DNA of 17,858 nt from DASPTT01 sp035623275 (GTDB lineage Bacteria > Actinomycetota > Acidimicrobiia > Acidimicrobiales > UBA8190), in NCBI GenBank assembly GCA_035623275.1, contig DASPTT010000134.1, forward strand, positions 1 through 17,858. The letters are read 5' to 3'. Positions within the stretch are counted from its first letter, which is position 1. Each line of letters begins with the position of its first letter. This document shows positions 1 to 5,632 of the stretch, in pieces. The notes under the pieces are model-generated. The model did not search any database. It saw nothing but the letters and a program-made list of their open reading frames with translations, and had not been told where the DNA came from. Position numbers and translations under genes: made by a program.

Positions 1-3
1 TCC

Positions 4-22
4 GGCAATAGCGAGCGGCCTT
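4..22 (+). repeat. 3' end module of dispersed intergenic repeat (cut by window start)
   Basis: The bases ggcaatagcgagcggcctt match the copy near 9799-9817 (ggcaatagcgagcggcttg) and partly the copy at 4399-4413. The block resembles the right-hand end of the longer repeat copies, where CCGGCA is followed by GAGCGG-like sequence. It suggests that a repeat copy ends just inside the window. Confidence 0.5.
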
Positions 23-45
23 CCCGCACGCCCGAGTGCTAGTAA

Positions 46-357
46 CTAAACAATGGCGCGCTTCGGATCGAGCGAGAACGAGCCCGGTGGGGGGATCGCC
101 AGCGCCAGTACAGGGTCATCATCGACGGGACCGAAGTTGGGCAGATTGGCGATGGCGAAGAGGCCGACTTTCAAGTCGGTCCTGGTGAGCACACTCTTCA
201 GCTCAGGATCGATTGGTCCGGTAGCCGTACGGTGCCCTTCGCCGTGGCTGAGGAGGACGTTTCGTTCACCTGCCGACCCGCTTCAGGTCTGGCCATCTTT
301 CGCTTGTTGCAATCCATGGTCCTGAGGGACCGATGGGTGGTCTTGGAGAAGACCTAA
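46..357 (+). pseudogene. Small conserved actinobacterial protein, start codon not found
   Basis: This frame is open from a stop at 43-45 to TAA at 355-357. Its translation looks clearly like protein: YRVIIDGTEVGQIGDGEEAD, then a PGEHTLQLRIDWSGS segment and a single Cys in FTCRP. I recognise this as a small beta-rich domain common in actinobacterial hypothetical proteins (xYRVxVDGxxVGxIxxGE...PGxHxxxLxIDWxxS). Its function is unknown. There is no ATG, GTG or TTG in frame anywhere between the upstream stop and the conserved part. An ATG at 53-55 lies in another frame, so a small indel just after it, or a sequencing error, would join it to this frame (MA-LRIERERARW). The gene is therefore probably broken at its 5' end or misread there. 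A dispersed repeat begins about 6 bases after the stop. The open ATG frame at 53-325 has no recognisable protein character and is taken as a shadow. Confidence 0.6.
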
Positions 358-362
358 GCCCT

Positions 363-440
363 CCGCAACGTGCCGATGGAGTGCCCCCAGACCCGGGGCC
401 TACCCGCTCGGTAACGACGGACCTGAGCGATTCTGAGCGT
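363..440 (+). repeat. Dispersed intergenic repeat, left part
   Basis: The copy starts with ccgcaacgtgccgatggagt, six bases after the stop of the first gene. It shares the gcaacgtgccgatg core with 8728-8741 and the shorter gcaacgtgcc with 1305-1314 and 14141-14150, and it shows the cggtaac block also seen in the 8728 copy. It fills most of the gap between the first gene and the convergent lipoprotein gene, and I see no gene in it. Confidence 0.6.
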
Positions 441-459
441 CTTCCTCCTTGTGACTTGC

Positions 460-870
460 TCAGGATGCTCCCGGGATGACCACCACGGCTCCCGACCACG
501 CAGGCATCGCTACATCCCCAGTAGCCGTGATGGTTGCGCCGAGTTCACTTTGGCCTTGGCGTTGGGCCATGAAGATCGTTCTTCTGCCGTGATCAGCCAG
601 CAAGGTCGAGCACTGTTCCTGAAGGATCGGCTGGCTAAGCGTCACGTCCGTGGCGTCGCTGGTTCCCCAGGGGGGCACAAGCACGACGAGGTGGGCGCCG
701 ACACCTATGGTCACCACGGGCCTTGGCATCCTGTCGCTAAGGGTGATGGAAGGAGAACCCGGTGGCGCTGAGCACGAAGCCACCGTTGTTCTCGTGGCCG
801 AGGTGCCGCAGCCCAACGCACTCACCCCCGAGAGGAGAACGCTCACTATCCCCGCCAACGACCGTTTCAC
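460..870 (-). CDS. Small exported protein, probable lipoprotein
   Basis: The 136-aa product starts MKRSLAGIVSVLLSGVSALG followed by Cys21. The pattern is positive residues, a hydrophobic core, then Cys, as in a lipoprotein signal peptide, although SALGC is only a fair lipobox. The mature part is beta-rich with a run like ITLSDR...VVTIGVGAHLVVLVPP. This resembles small actinobacterial lipoproteins with a [LI]T[LV]xDxxxxVTxxVGxxLxVxLP pattern; their function is unknown to me. Cys33 and Cys87 could form a disulfide. I chose the GTG at 870 because GGAG lies three bases upstream (ctcc at 874-877 on the plus strand); a longer frame to 963 has no signal-peptide start. The gene is divergent from the one at 952, with 81 bases between them that must hold both promoters. 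Confidence 0.7.
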   Translation of the reverse strand: MKRSLAGIVSVLLSGVSALGCGTSATRTTVASCSAPPGSPSITLSDRMPRPVVTIGVGAHLVVLVPPWGTSDATDVTLSQPILQEQCSTLLADHGRRTIFMAQRQGQSELGATITATGDVAMPAWSGAVVVIPGAS

Positions 871-951
871 AATCTCCAGGGTACGACCCCCGGAACGACA
901 GTCCTGATGACGCCGAGCAGACCTACTCTGGACCAAGTGATGGGGGGAGCA

Positions 952-1299
952 ATGCAACGTCAAGTGGCGACGACGCTGGCGGTGGCCGCCCTCTGCGTTC
1001 TACTCGCCCGATGCTCGGCTGGTCGGGAGGTCCAGCTCGATGTGCAGTTTCAACCGGGCACATCAGCCCAGGCGGCATCGTCTGTCCTGCACCACTGTGG
1101 TCGGAGTTCCACCGTTTGGCGGATCGACACGCCGTTCGCCAATAGCGCCGGAGGGCTGACAGGGGGAATCTTTACTCACTCCGGCTCCGTGACGGACCCA
1201 GCGATCAAGGCTCTGCTCACCTGTTTGAATAGATCGTCGTCGGTGGCATCTGTCAGGAAGAATCTGCTGAGTCTTCGCCACCCAGCCTCCGGGAACTGA
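952..1299 (+). CDS. Small secreted protein with ferredoxin-like betaalphabeta pattern
   Basis: The 115-aa product begins MQRQVATTLAVAALCVLLARC, a signal-peptide-like start with Cys21 at its end; Arg at -1 makes a true lipobox doubtful. The mature part runs VQLDVQFQPGTSAQAASSVL, later ending LLTCLNRSSSVASVR. A strand, a helix with a conserved-type Cys (residue 49), then a second half ending in a helix and strand resembles small actinobacterial proteins with an FtsX-extracellular or I9-inhibitor-like fold; this is a pattern judgement only. Cys49 and Cys91 may pair. The ATG at 952 has a strong ribosome binding site (ggggggag, two bases before the ATG). An upstream in-frame ATG at 907 would place residues before the signal sequence and is less likely. 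A repeat fragment follows the stop. Confidence 0.7.
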   Translation: MQRQVATTLAVAALCVLLARCSAGREVQLDVQFQPGTSAQAASSVLHHCGRSSTVWRIDTPFANSAGGLTGGIFTHSGSVTDPAIKALLTCLNRSSSVASVRKNLLSLRHPASGN

Positions 1300-1302
1300 C
1301 CG

Positions 1303-1330
1303 GCCGCAACGTGCCTGATATGCGCTAAGT
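1303..1330 (+). repeat. Short copy of dispersed intergenic repeat
   Basis: ccgcaacgtgcc at 1303-1314 is the same core that starts the copies at 363, 8726 and 14140. The copy breaks off almost at once where the convergent lipoprotein gene ends at 1330. It begins about four bases after the stop of the preceding plus-strand gene, the same position the repeat takes after the first gene. Confidence 0.45.
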
Positions 1331-1668
1331 CAGTGGAAGACACAGAAGACATCGGCTTTCGTCGTGCTGTTGGCCTCGACAGTCACTGTGGCAGTGGAAC
1401 AGCCTCCGGTGCTACCGACTTGGTACCTGCCCGGCGTCAGATTGAATCGGAAGGTCTGACCGCTGAACAAACGTTGGCTGGCGACGACCTGACCACCGCT
1501 CATGACCTTGACGATGCCAGGCTGGGGAGAGCGGCCCCCATAGGGAGAGAGGCCCCCCTCTATGGTGAGGGTGCCTGTGAGTGATCCCGTGGTGTGCCCG
1601 CAGCCAGCCAGCAGCCCGCCGAGCACGATGGAAACAACCCAGCGACCAGGCCCTCTCACTAAACCCAT
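1330..1668 (-). CDS. Small lipoprotein with carboxypeptidase-regulatory-like fold
   Basis: The 112-aa product has a clear lipoprotein signal: MGLVRGPGRWVVSIVLGGLL then AGC, with lipobox LLAGC and lipidated Cys23. After a Gly/Ser/Thr-rich linker comes a short beta-sandwich-like domain with the run FRFNLTPGRYQVGSTGGCS. The phrase 'F..L.PG.Y.V' with flanking strands is typical of prealbumin-like or carboxypeptidase-regulatory-like domains. Cys90 and Cys109 could form a disulfide. It would sit on the outer face of the cytoplasmic membrane; its role is unknown. The start at 1668 has a purine-rich site (gaggac) at a usable distance. The gene converges with the 952 gene, the stops being about 30 bases apart. 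Confidence 0.75.
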   Translation of the reverse strand: MGLVRGPGRWVVSIVLGGLLAGCGHTTGSLTGTLTIEGGLSPYGGRSPQPGIVKVMSGGQVVASQRLFSGQTFRFNLTPGRYQVGSTGGCSTATVTVEANSTTKADVFCVFH

Positions 1669-1715
1669 CTTCGTCCTCGGCCGTCTCGTAGGTCACGGCA
1701 GTAGACCCATCCTGT

Positions 1716-1792
1716 ATGTGCCGTGGGCGCGCCCCCGGCTCTGGCCGAACCGCTCTACTCTGACGGGCTCCCCCTTGGCGATCCCGGTCGCC
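1716..1792 (+). repeat. Dispersed repeat copy, unoccupied relative of the IS30 target
   Basis: This stretch matches the sequences on both sides of IS30 copy 1. Bases 1744-1767 match 2999-3022 at 22 of 24 positions, ending ctactctgacggg. Bases 1780-1792 (gatcccggtcgcc) match 4336-4348 (gattccggtcgcc) at 12 of 13. Both copies also start with atgtgcc (1716 and 2969) and carry cccggc in between. So the sequence that the element splits is continuous here. The stretch lies between the lipoprotein gene and the DMT permease. Confidence 0.65.
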
Positions 1793-1850
1793 AATGAATG
1801 GGCGCAGCGCATCTGACCCGGTCGCCAATGAATGGGCGCAGCGCATCTGA
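1783..1850 (+). repeat. Perfect 34-bp tandem duplication
   Basis: Bases 1783-1816 and 1817-1850 are identical 34-bp units, each starting cccggtcgcc and ending gcgcatctga. The first unit overlaps the end of the dispersed repeat. Perfect identity points to a recent duplication. It is upstream of the permease gene and may affect its expression. Confidence 0.9.
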
Positions 1851-1870
1851 GTAAGGGTCAGATGCGCTGC
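1838..1870. terminator. Perfect 13-bp stem-loop upstream of the permease
   Basis: gcagcgcatctga (1838-1850) and tcagatgcgctgc (1858-1870) are perfect inverted repeats around a 7-base loop. No run of T follows on either strand, so this is not a classical intrinsic terminator. It may end transcription in a T-independent way or act as an operator. The same left arm occurs in the first unit of the tandem duplication (1804-1816), so two alternative pairings are possible. Confidence 0.5.
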
Positions 1871-1969
1871 GTCAGCGTCGCCCGGCACTATTGGGGGCGA
1901 TGACGGAAGGTCGAGGCACGACAGCCACGAACCGGAGTCGGCCCCGGTGACCGAGCAGGACCCAGCACC

Positions 1970-2842
1970 GTGACTGTCACTGTCCTCTTCGCCCTGCTGG
2001 CTGCGCTCTCCAACGCCATCCACCTGATGACCCAGCATGCGGCGAGCAGCGACATCCCGGAGCAGCGCAAGGGCTTGCGTCTCATCGCCTACCTCTTCAG
2101 CCACCCCTTGTGGCTTTTGGGCTGGGTAGCGGCCGCTGGTGGTTTCGCCTTCCAGGCGATCGCCCTCCATAACGGCGCCCTCTCCATCGTGCAGCCCCTG
2201 CTCGTCACCGAGCTGGTCTTCGCCCTGATCCTGCGGCGGTTTTGGATCCACCAGAACATCGTCCACGCCGCCTGGGTCTCTGCCTTCGTCGTGGTCGGTG
2301 CACTGGCCCTCTTCCTGACGGCGGCCAACCCCAGCGGCGGCCACCCCGTCCCCAATAAGGCCGAGTGGGCCTCGGCCCTCCTCACATTCGGCGGGATCGT
2401 TGTCGGGCTGACCATCTTGGCCACCAAGAAGGGGGCGCCGGTCCGCCGCGCCGCCCTCTACGCGGCCGCCGCCTCGATCACCTGGGCCCTGATGGCTACG
2501 TTCATCAAGGCCGCCACCCAGACCCTGGCCGACAGCGGGGTCGTTGGCATGCTGGACCACTGGCCCGTCTACGCCCTGGTCGCCTCCGGCGTCGTCGGCA
2601 CGGTTCTGCAGCAGGCCGCCCTGCAAACCGGCCCGCTGAGCGTCTCGCAACCGGTCCTGATCGTCGTGGACCCCGCCGTCGCCATCGTGCTCAGCCTGTG
2701 GCTTTTCGACGACAAGTTCACCGACAGCCCGGTCCAGATCGCCCTGGCCGTGGTGTCGTTCCTGGTGATGGCCATCGGGGTCGTCGCCCTGTCGCGTGCC
2801 GCGCCCGCTGACCTCGACCCCCTGCGCCACGTCCGCCTGTAG
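1970..2842 (+). CDS. DMT-superfamily (EamA/NIPA-like) membrane transporter
   Basis: The 290-aa product is almost wholly hydrophobic, with about nine or ten membrane helices. The first (TVLFALLAALSNAIHLMTQ) is followed by a short loop, and the protein shows the two-half layout of drug/metabolite transporters. Typical EamA features are the GWVAAAGGFAFQAIALHNG helix, the SIVQPLLVTELVF segment and its counterpart LSVSQPVLIVVDPAVAIVLS in the second half. The length matches the family (about 280-300 aa). The substrate cannot be read from sequence; actinobacterial relatives are usually annotated as multidrug or magnesium-transporter-like DMT permeases. GTG at 1970 follows a weak agcagga site. A divergent repeat lies upstream and an IS30 insertion begins about 185 bases downstream. 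A 487-aa open frame on the other strand (1412-2875) is a shadow. Confidence 0.85.
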   Translation: MTVTVLFALLAALSNAIHLMTQHAASSDIPEQRKGLRLIAYLFSHPLWLLGWVAAAGGFAFQAIALHNGALSIVQPLLVTELVFALILRRFWIHQNIVHAAWVSAFVVVGALALFLTAANPSGGHPVPNKAEWASALLTFGGIVVGLTILATKKGAPVRRAALYAAAASITWALMATFIKAATQTLADSGVVGMLDHWPVYALVASGVVGTVLQQAALQTGPLSVSQPVLIVVDPAVAIVLSLWLFDDKFTDSPVQIALAVVSFLVMAIGVVALSRAAPADLDPLRHVRL

Positions 2843-2968
2843 CGGACGACCTTGGTCAGCGGCCGATCGACGCACGATGCCCTCACTTGCGAAACGGCAC
2901 GAGTGAAGCTGAGTGGGGTCGTGACCGCTCGATTTTCGCGCTACTCGTATCGAAAGGGACCGGGCGAG

Positions 2969-3027
2969 ATGTGCCTAATCCTGCTGCCCGGCCTTCGTGC
3001 CGAACTGCCCTACTCTGACGGGGCGGC
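2969..3027 (+). repeat. Left half of dispersed repeat interrupted by IS30 copy 1
   Basis: It starts atgtgcc at 2969, carries cccggcc, and at 2999-3022 nearly repeats 1744-1767 (22 of 24). The IS30 inverted repeat begins at about 3028 and the missing right half continues at 4325. The rest of the gap between the permease stop and this point (2843-2968) shows no gene or clear signal. Confidence 0.6.
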
Positions 3028-4324
3028 GGATTCAAGCGGTGGCTGCGACAAGTCTGTTGAATCGTTCCGCTGGAGTTTCCCACTCCAGGGTCTTGCGTGG
3101 GCGCTCGTTGAGCAGGGCGGCGATGGCATCGAGTTCCTCCTGGGAGTGGACCGACAGGTCGGTGCCCTTGGGCAGGAACTGGCGGACCAGGCCGTTCCAG
3201 TTCTCGTTGCTTCCGCGCTGCCACGGCGAATGGGGGTCACAGAAGTAGACCTGGACGCCGGTGGCGACCTTGAACGTGGCGTGCGATGCCATCTCGATTC
3301 CCTGATCCCAGGTGAGGGACTTGGCCAGGTGGTCGGGTAGATGCACGATGTTGTTGGCCACTGCCGACGCGACGTGTTCGGCGGTGCGGTTCTCGAGCTT
3401 GATCAGCATGCCCATGCGGGTGGTGCGCTCCACCAACGTGGCGACGGCGCTCGCACCGTTCTCCCCGATCATCAAGTCACCCTCCCAGTGGCCCGGCACC
3501 GCCCGGTCTTCGACCTCGGCGGGGCGTTCGGAGATGTTGATCATCCCGAGCATCGGAGCTCGTACATACGAGGCTCGAGAGCGGGGACGTCGCCGAGCCC
3601 GGCCCGATCGCAGGCAGGCGGTGAGCTCTTTTCGCAGCTCGCCTTTCGCCTGGACGAAGACCGCCTGGTAGATGGCCTCGTGCGACACCCACCACTCTGG
3701 CTGCTCGGGGTGCTCCTTGCGCACGCGCTGGGCGATCTGCTCGGGCGACCACTTCTTGGTGCGCAGCAGTCCCTGGACCTCCTCCCACAGCCAGGGGCGT
3801 TCCTCGATCCAGGGTTTCTTGGGCCGGCAAGCCGCTCGTGCCGCTCGCTCCTCGGCCGCCGCCGCCCGGTAGCGCCCCCGCCCACCGTTGGCGGCGATCT
3901 CACGCCAGATGGTCGAGCGGTGCCGGCCGATGCGGGCGGCGATCGCGTCGTCGGACTCTCCGACCTCGATGCCGACCCTGATCTCCTCGCGCTCGGACGC
4001 ACTCAGCGAGCCGGGGCGCCGTTTGCGTTCGTGTGTCATGGCCACACGCTCGTCGCCAGCACCCATTCTGAAGGTGGATACCTTCACCCCGTCAACGACA
4101 CGCTTGGGGCCGCCCCGGGGGACGCGCTGCCGCACGAAACCCCACCGCAAGACGTAGTCCCTCACCGTCGTATGAGGGACCCCGGTCAACGCCTCGGCTG
4201 CCCTGTAGCTTGCTCCGGCGAGCACCGCCTCGACGGCCGCGTCCAGGTCCTCCTGCGAACAACGCCGCGTCATGCCCATCTGACACCTCCAGGTCAGGAG
4301 ATGTCGCGGTCACCACTTGAGCCC
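3028..4324 (-). mobile_element. IS30-family insertion sequence, copy 1, apparently intact
   Basis: The element is about 1.3 kb with imperfect terminal inverted repeats of about 23 bp: 3028-3050 starts ggattcaagcggtgg and the complement of 4302-4324 starts gggctcaagtggtga, giving 18 matches of 23. The exact ends may differ by a few bases because the four bases before 3028 (cggc) are also shared with copy 2. The transposase stop codon lies inside the left repeat, as is usual in compact IS elements. I could not identify a clear target duplication. The element sits inside a dispersed repeat. Confidence 0.85.
3032..4279 (-). CDS. IS30-family DDE transposase
   Basis: The 415-aa product is full length for the family and carries out cut-and-paste or circle-mediated transposition of its element. 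The N-terminal half has helix-turn-helix motifs: one around residues 8-45 (ASYRAAEALTGVPHTTVRDY) and the family-typical one at 92-128 (SASEREEI...IAARIGRHRSTIWREI). The catalytic core shows the IS30 DDE signature: Asp268 in GHWEGDLMIG, Asp325 in LTWDQGIEM and Glu359 in WQRGSNENWNGLVRQ, with the expected 33 residues between the last two. The end ERPRKTLEWETPAERF is also classical. The start at 4279 is the first ATG after the right inverted repeat. No frameshift or stop is seen, so the enzyme could be active. Large open frames on the opposite strand (for example 3341-4597) are shadows. Confidence 0.93.
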   Translation of the reverse strand: MGMTRRCSQEDLDAAVEAVLAGASYRAAEALTGVPHTTVRDYVLRWGFVRQRVPRGGPKRVVDGVKVSTFRMGAGDERVAMTHERKRRPGSLSASEREEIRVGIEVGESDDAIAARIGRHRSTIWREIAANGGRGRYRAAAAEERAARAACRPKKPWIEERPWLWEEVQGLLRTKKWSPEQIAQRVRKEHPEQPEWWVSHEAIYQAVFVQAKGELRKELTACLRSGRARRRPRSRASYVRAPMLGMINISERPAEVEDRAVPGHWEGDLMIGENGASAVATLVERTTRMGMLIKLENRTAEHVASAVANNIVHLPDHLAKSLTWDQGIEMASHATFKVATGVQVYFCDPHSPWQRGSNENWNGLVRQFLPKGTDLSVHSQEELDAIAALLNERPRKTLEWETPAERFNRLVAATA

Positions 4325-4415
4325 AAGCCCAGCGTGATTCCGGTCGCCTTCGGGTCCCTTGACCTAGTCCAGCGGCCTGCCTGCCCCGAGCAGGACCCGG
4401 CAATAGCGGATGGCC
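4325..4415 (+). repeat. Right half of dispersed repeat interrupted by IS30 copy 1
   Basis: Directly after the IS30 right end comes agcgtgattccggtcgcc, matching 1780-1792 and resembling the agcgtgatccagg block at 8787. It is followed by a ttgacc block, then cccgagcaggacccggcaat, which resembles 9263-9280 (cccgagcaggttccggca). It ends in the caatagcg module shared with 4-22 and 9799-9817. The order of blocks is the same as in unbroken copies. Confidence 0.55.
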
Positions 4416-4508
4416 GGGAGAGCCGACCCACCGCCTGTCACGTCATGCCTTCGCCCTGTCTCTCCCTGGGTGCTCGTCAGGCCGTTCTTGCCACTGGCAC
4501 CGACGGTG

Positions 4509-4550
4509 GCGTCCATAGAACAGGGTCCAGACCCTGCCACCAGAACGCCA
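4509..4550 (-). terminator. Stem-loop after the signal peptidase operon
   Basis: CAGGGT at 4521-4526 and ACCCTG at 4531-4536 pair around a ccag loop. Outer arms ggcgt (from 4509) and acgcc (to about 4549) can extend the structure. It lies just past the stop of the minus-strand peptidase gene at 4562. There is no T run, so this is a plausible but unproven terminator. Confidence 0.4.
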
Positions 4551-4561
4551 GTGAGAGGCAC

Positions 4562-5632
4562 CTAGCAATGGTTTCGTCCGCCGAGGGAGCAGAGTAGAGG
4601 GGCCAAATCGTGTACCTCTCCGTCCTCGTCGACGGTGCGATCGCCGGTGCCCTCCGCCGGCACTGCCAGCACCATGAGCGGCGTGAGGCAGATCGCGACC
4701 ACGATCGCCCATCCCCACCAGGGGAGAGCGGCGCTGACCCGGATGGCCATCTCCGACCCATGACGGGGGAGCAGCCCGTGGACGATGACCTCGTGACCCG
4801 GCGCGGCGCGGCGCGCAGGACCGTGCGAAGGCGTGAAATACACCGGGAGGACGCCGGTGTCCACAAGCGCGGCATATTCGGTTCGCCCGTGCCGGCCGGT
4901 GTCATAGAGGTAGCCACTGATGAACGGGCGGTAGAGCAGGATCGGGACGGCCACCAACACCACGGGCCCCAGGGCCAGGATCCACCGGCGAACTCGCGCC
5001 GAGGCGAACAGGCCAAGGCCAACCAGCGCCACGCCAGCCAGGCAGAGCCAGGTCGCGCACCGGTAGACCCAGCCGAGAGCCGGGACGATGGCGACGGGGA
5101 CTCCGACGATCTGCGCCCGCGTGATCGTCCAAGGATCCTGGACCTGGTTGAGGTCTCCCCTTGTGAGAAAGCGACCATGGGGAAGGACGGCCTCGATGCG
5201 ATGGACGTAGGTGGTCGATAGGCCCGGATGCGGCGCGAACACGACGATCTCGCCGAGGTGCAGGTGGGCACCGGGAGGCAGTGGCCGGGACGCGACCAGC
5301 GAACCGATCGGCGCCACGGGACCCATTGACGGCGACGCCACCCACGACAGCGACCCCCCGGCGAGGAGCCAGCCGCCCCACAGGAGTCCCAACACCACGA
5401 CGGCAGCGGTCATGGCGCGCAGTCCCCAGGGCCGGCGCGCCCTGGTCCGAGGGGACGGGGTGGCGGAGCCGTCGGCCGCGTCGGGAGTGGCCGGCGCCCG
5501 TGGGGCTTCCGACGGCTCGGCGGCCGCGGCCATTGCGGTCGTCGGATCGCCGACCGCAATGGCGACGCCTACGGGATCCGACGGATGCTCGGTCGGTGAC
5601 GGGGACGCCGGCGGCGGCGTGACGACGCTCAC
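4562..5632 (-). CDS. SipW-type signal peptidase I with C-terminal extension
   Basis: The 356-aa membrane protease should remove signal peptides from the two TasA-like proteins encoded just upstream. An Ala/Pro-rich, probably cytoplasmic, N-terminus of about 65 residues precedes helix 1 (about 72-93). The catalytic Ser102 is in SPSMGPVAPIG. His144 in YVHRI occupies the place of the bacterial Lys, which marks the SipW/archaeal/ER (S26B) type with a Ser-His mechanism. The third box is LTRGDLNQVQD (156-166). Helices at about 193-211 and 217-235, an extracytoplasmic-looking segment, and a last helix at about 304-323 go beyond the core family and are unusual. The GTG start at 5632 overlaps the stop of the previous gene as GTGA, which implies translational coupling and fixes the start; an in-frame extension to 5902 lies inside that gene and is a shadow. 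Confidence 0.85.
   Translation of the reverse strand: MSVVTPPPASPSPTEHPSDPVGVAIAVGDPTTAMAAAAEPSEAPRAPATPDAADGSATPSPRTRARRPWGLRAMTAAVVVLGLLWGGWLLAGGSLSWVASPSMGPVAPIGSLVASRPLPPGAHLHLGEIVVFAPHPGLSTTYVHRIEAVLPHGRFLTRGDLNQVQDPWTITRAQIVGVPVAIVPALGWVYRCATWLCLAGVALVGLGLFASARVRRWILALGPVVLVAVPILLYRPFISGYLYDTGRHGRTEYAALVDTGVLPVYFTPSHGPARRAAPGHEVIVHGLLPRHGSEMAIRVSAALPWWGWAIVVAICLTPLMVLAVPAEGTGDRTVDEDGEVHDLAPLLCSLGGRNHC

Noticed and set aside
1412..2875. 487-aa open frame on the minus strand
   Set aside because: It lies opposite the DMT permease and has the Gly/Asp/Gln-rich repetitive look of a high-GC shadow frame.
3341..4597. 418-aa open frame on the plus strand
   Set aside because: Antisense to the IS30 transposase, which has all family motifs; no protein character.
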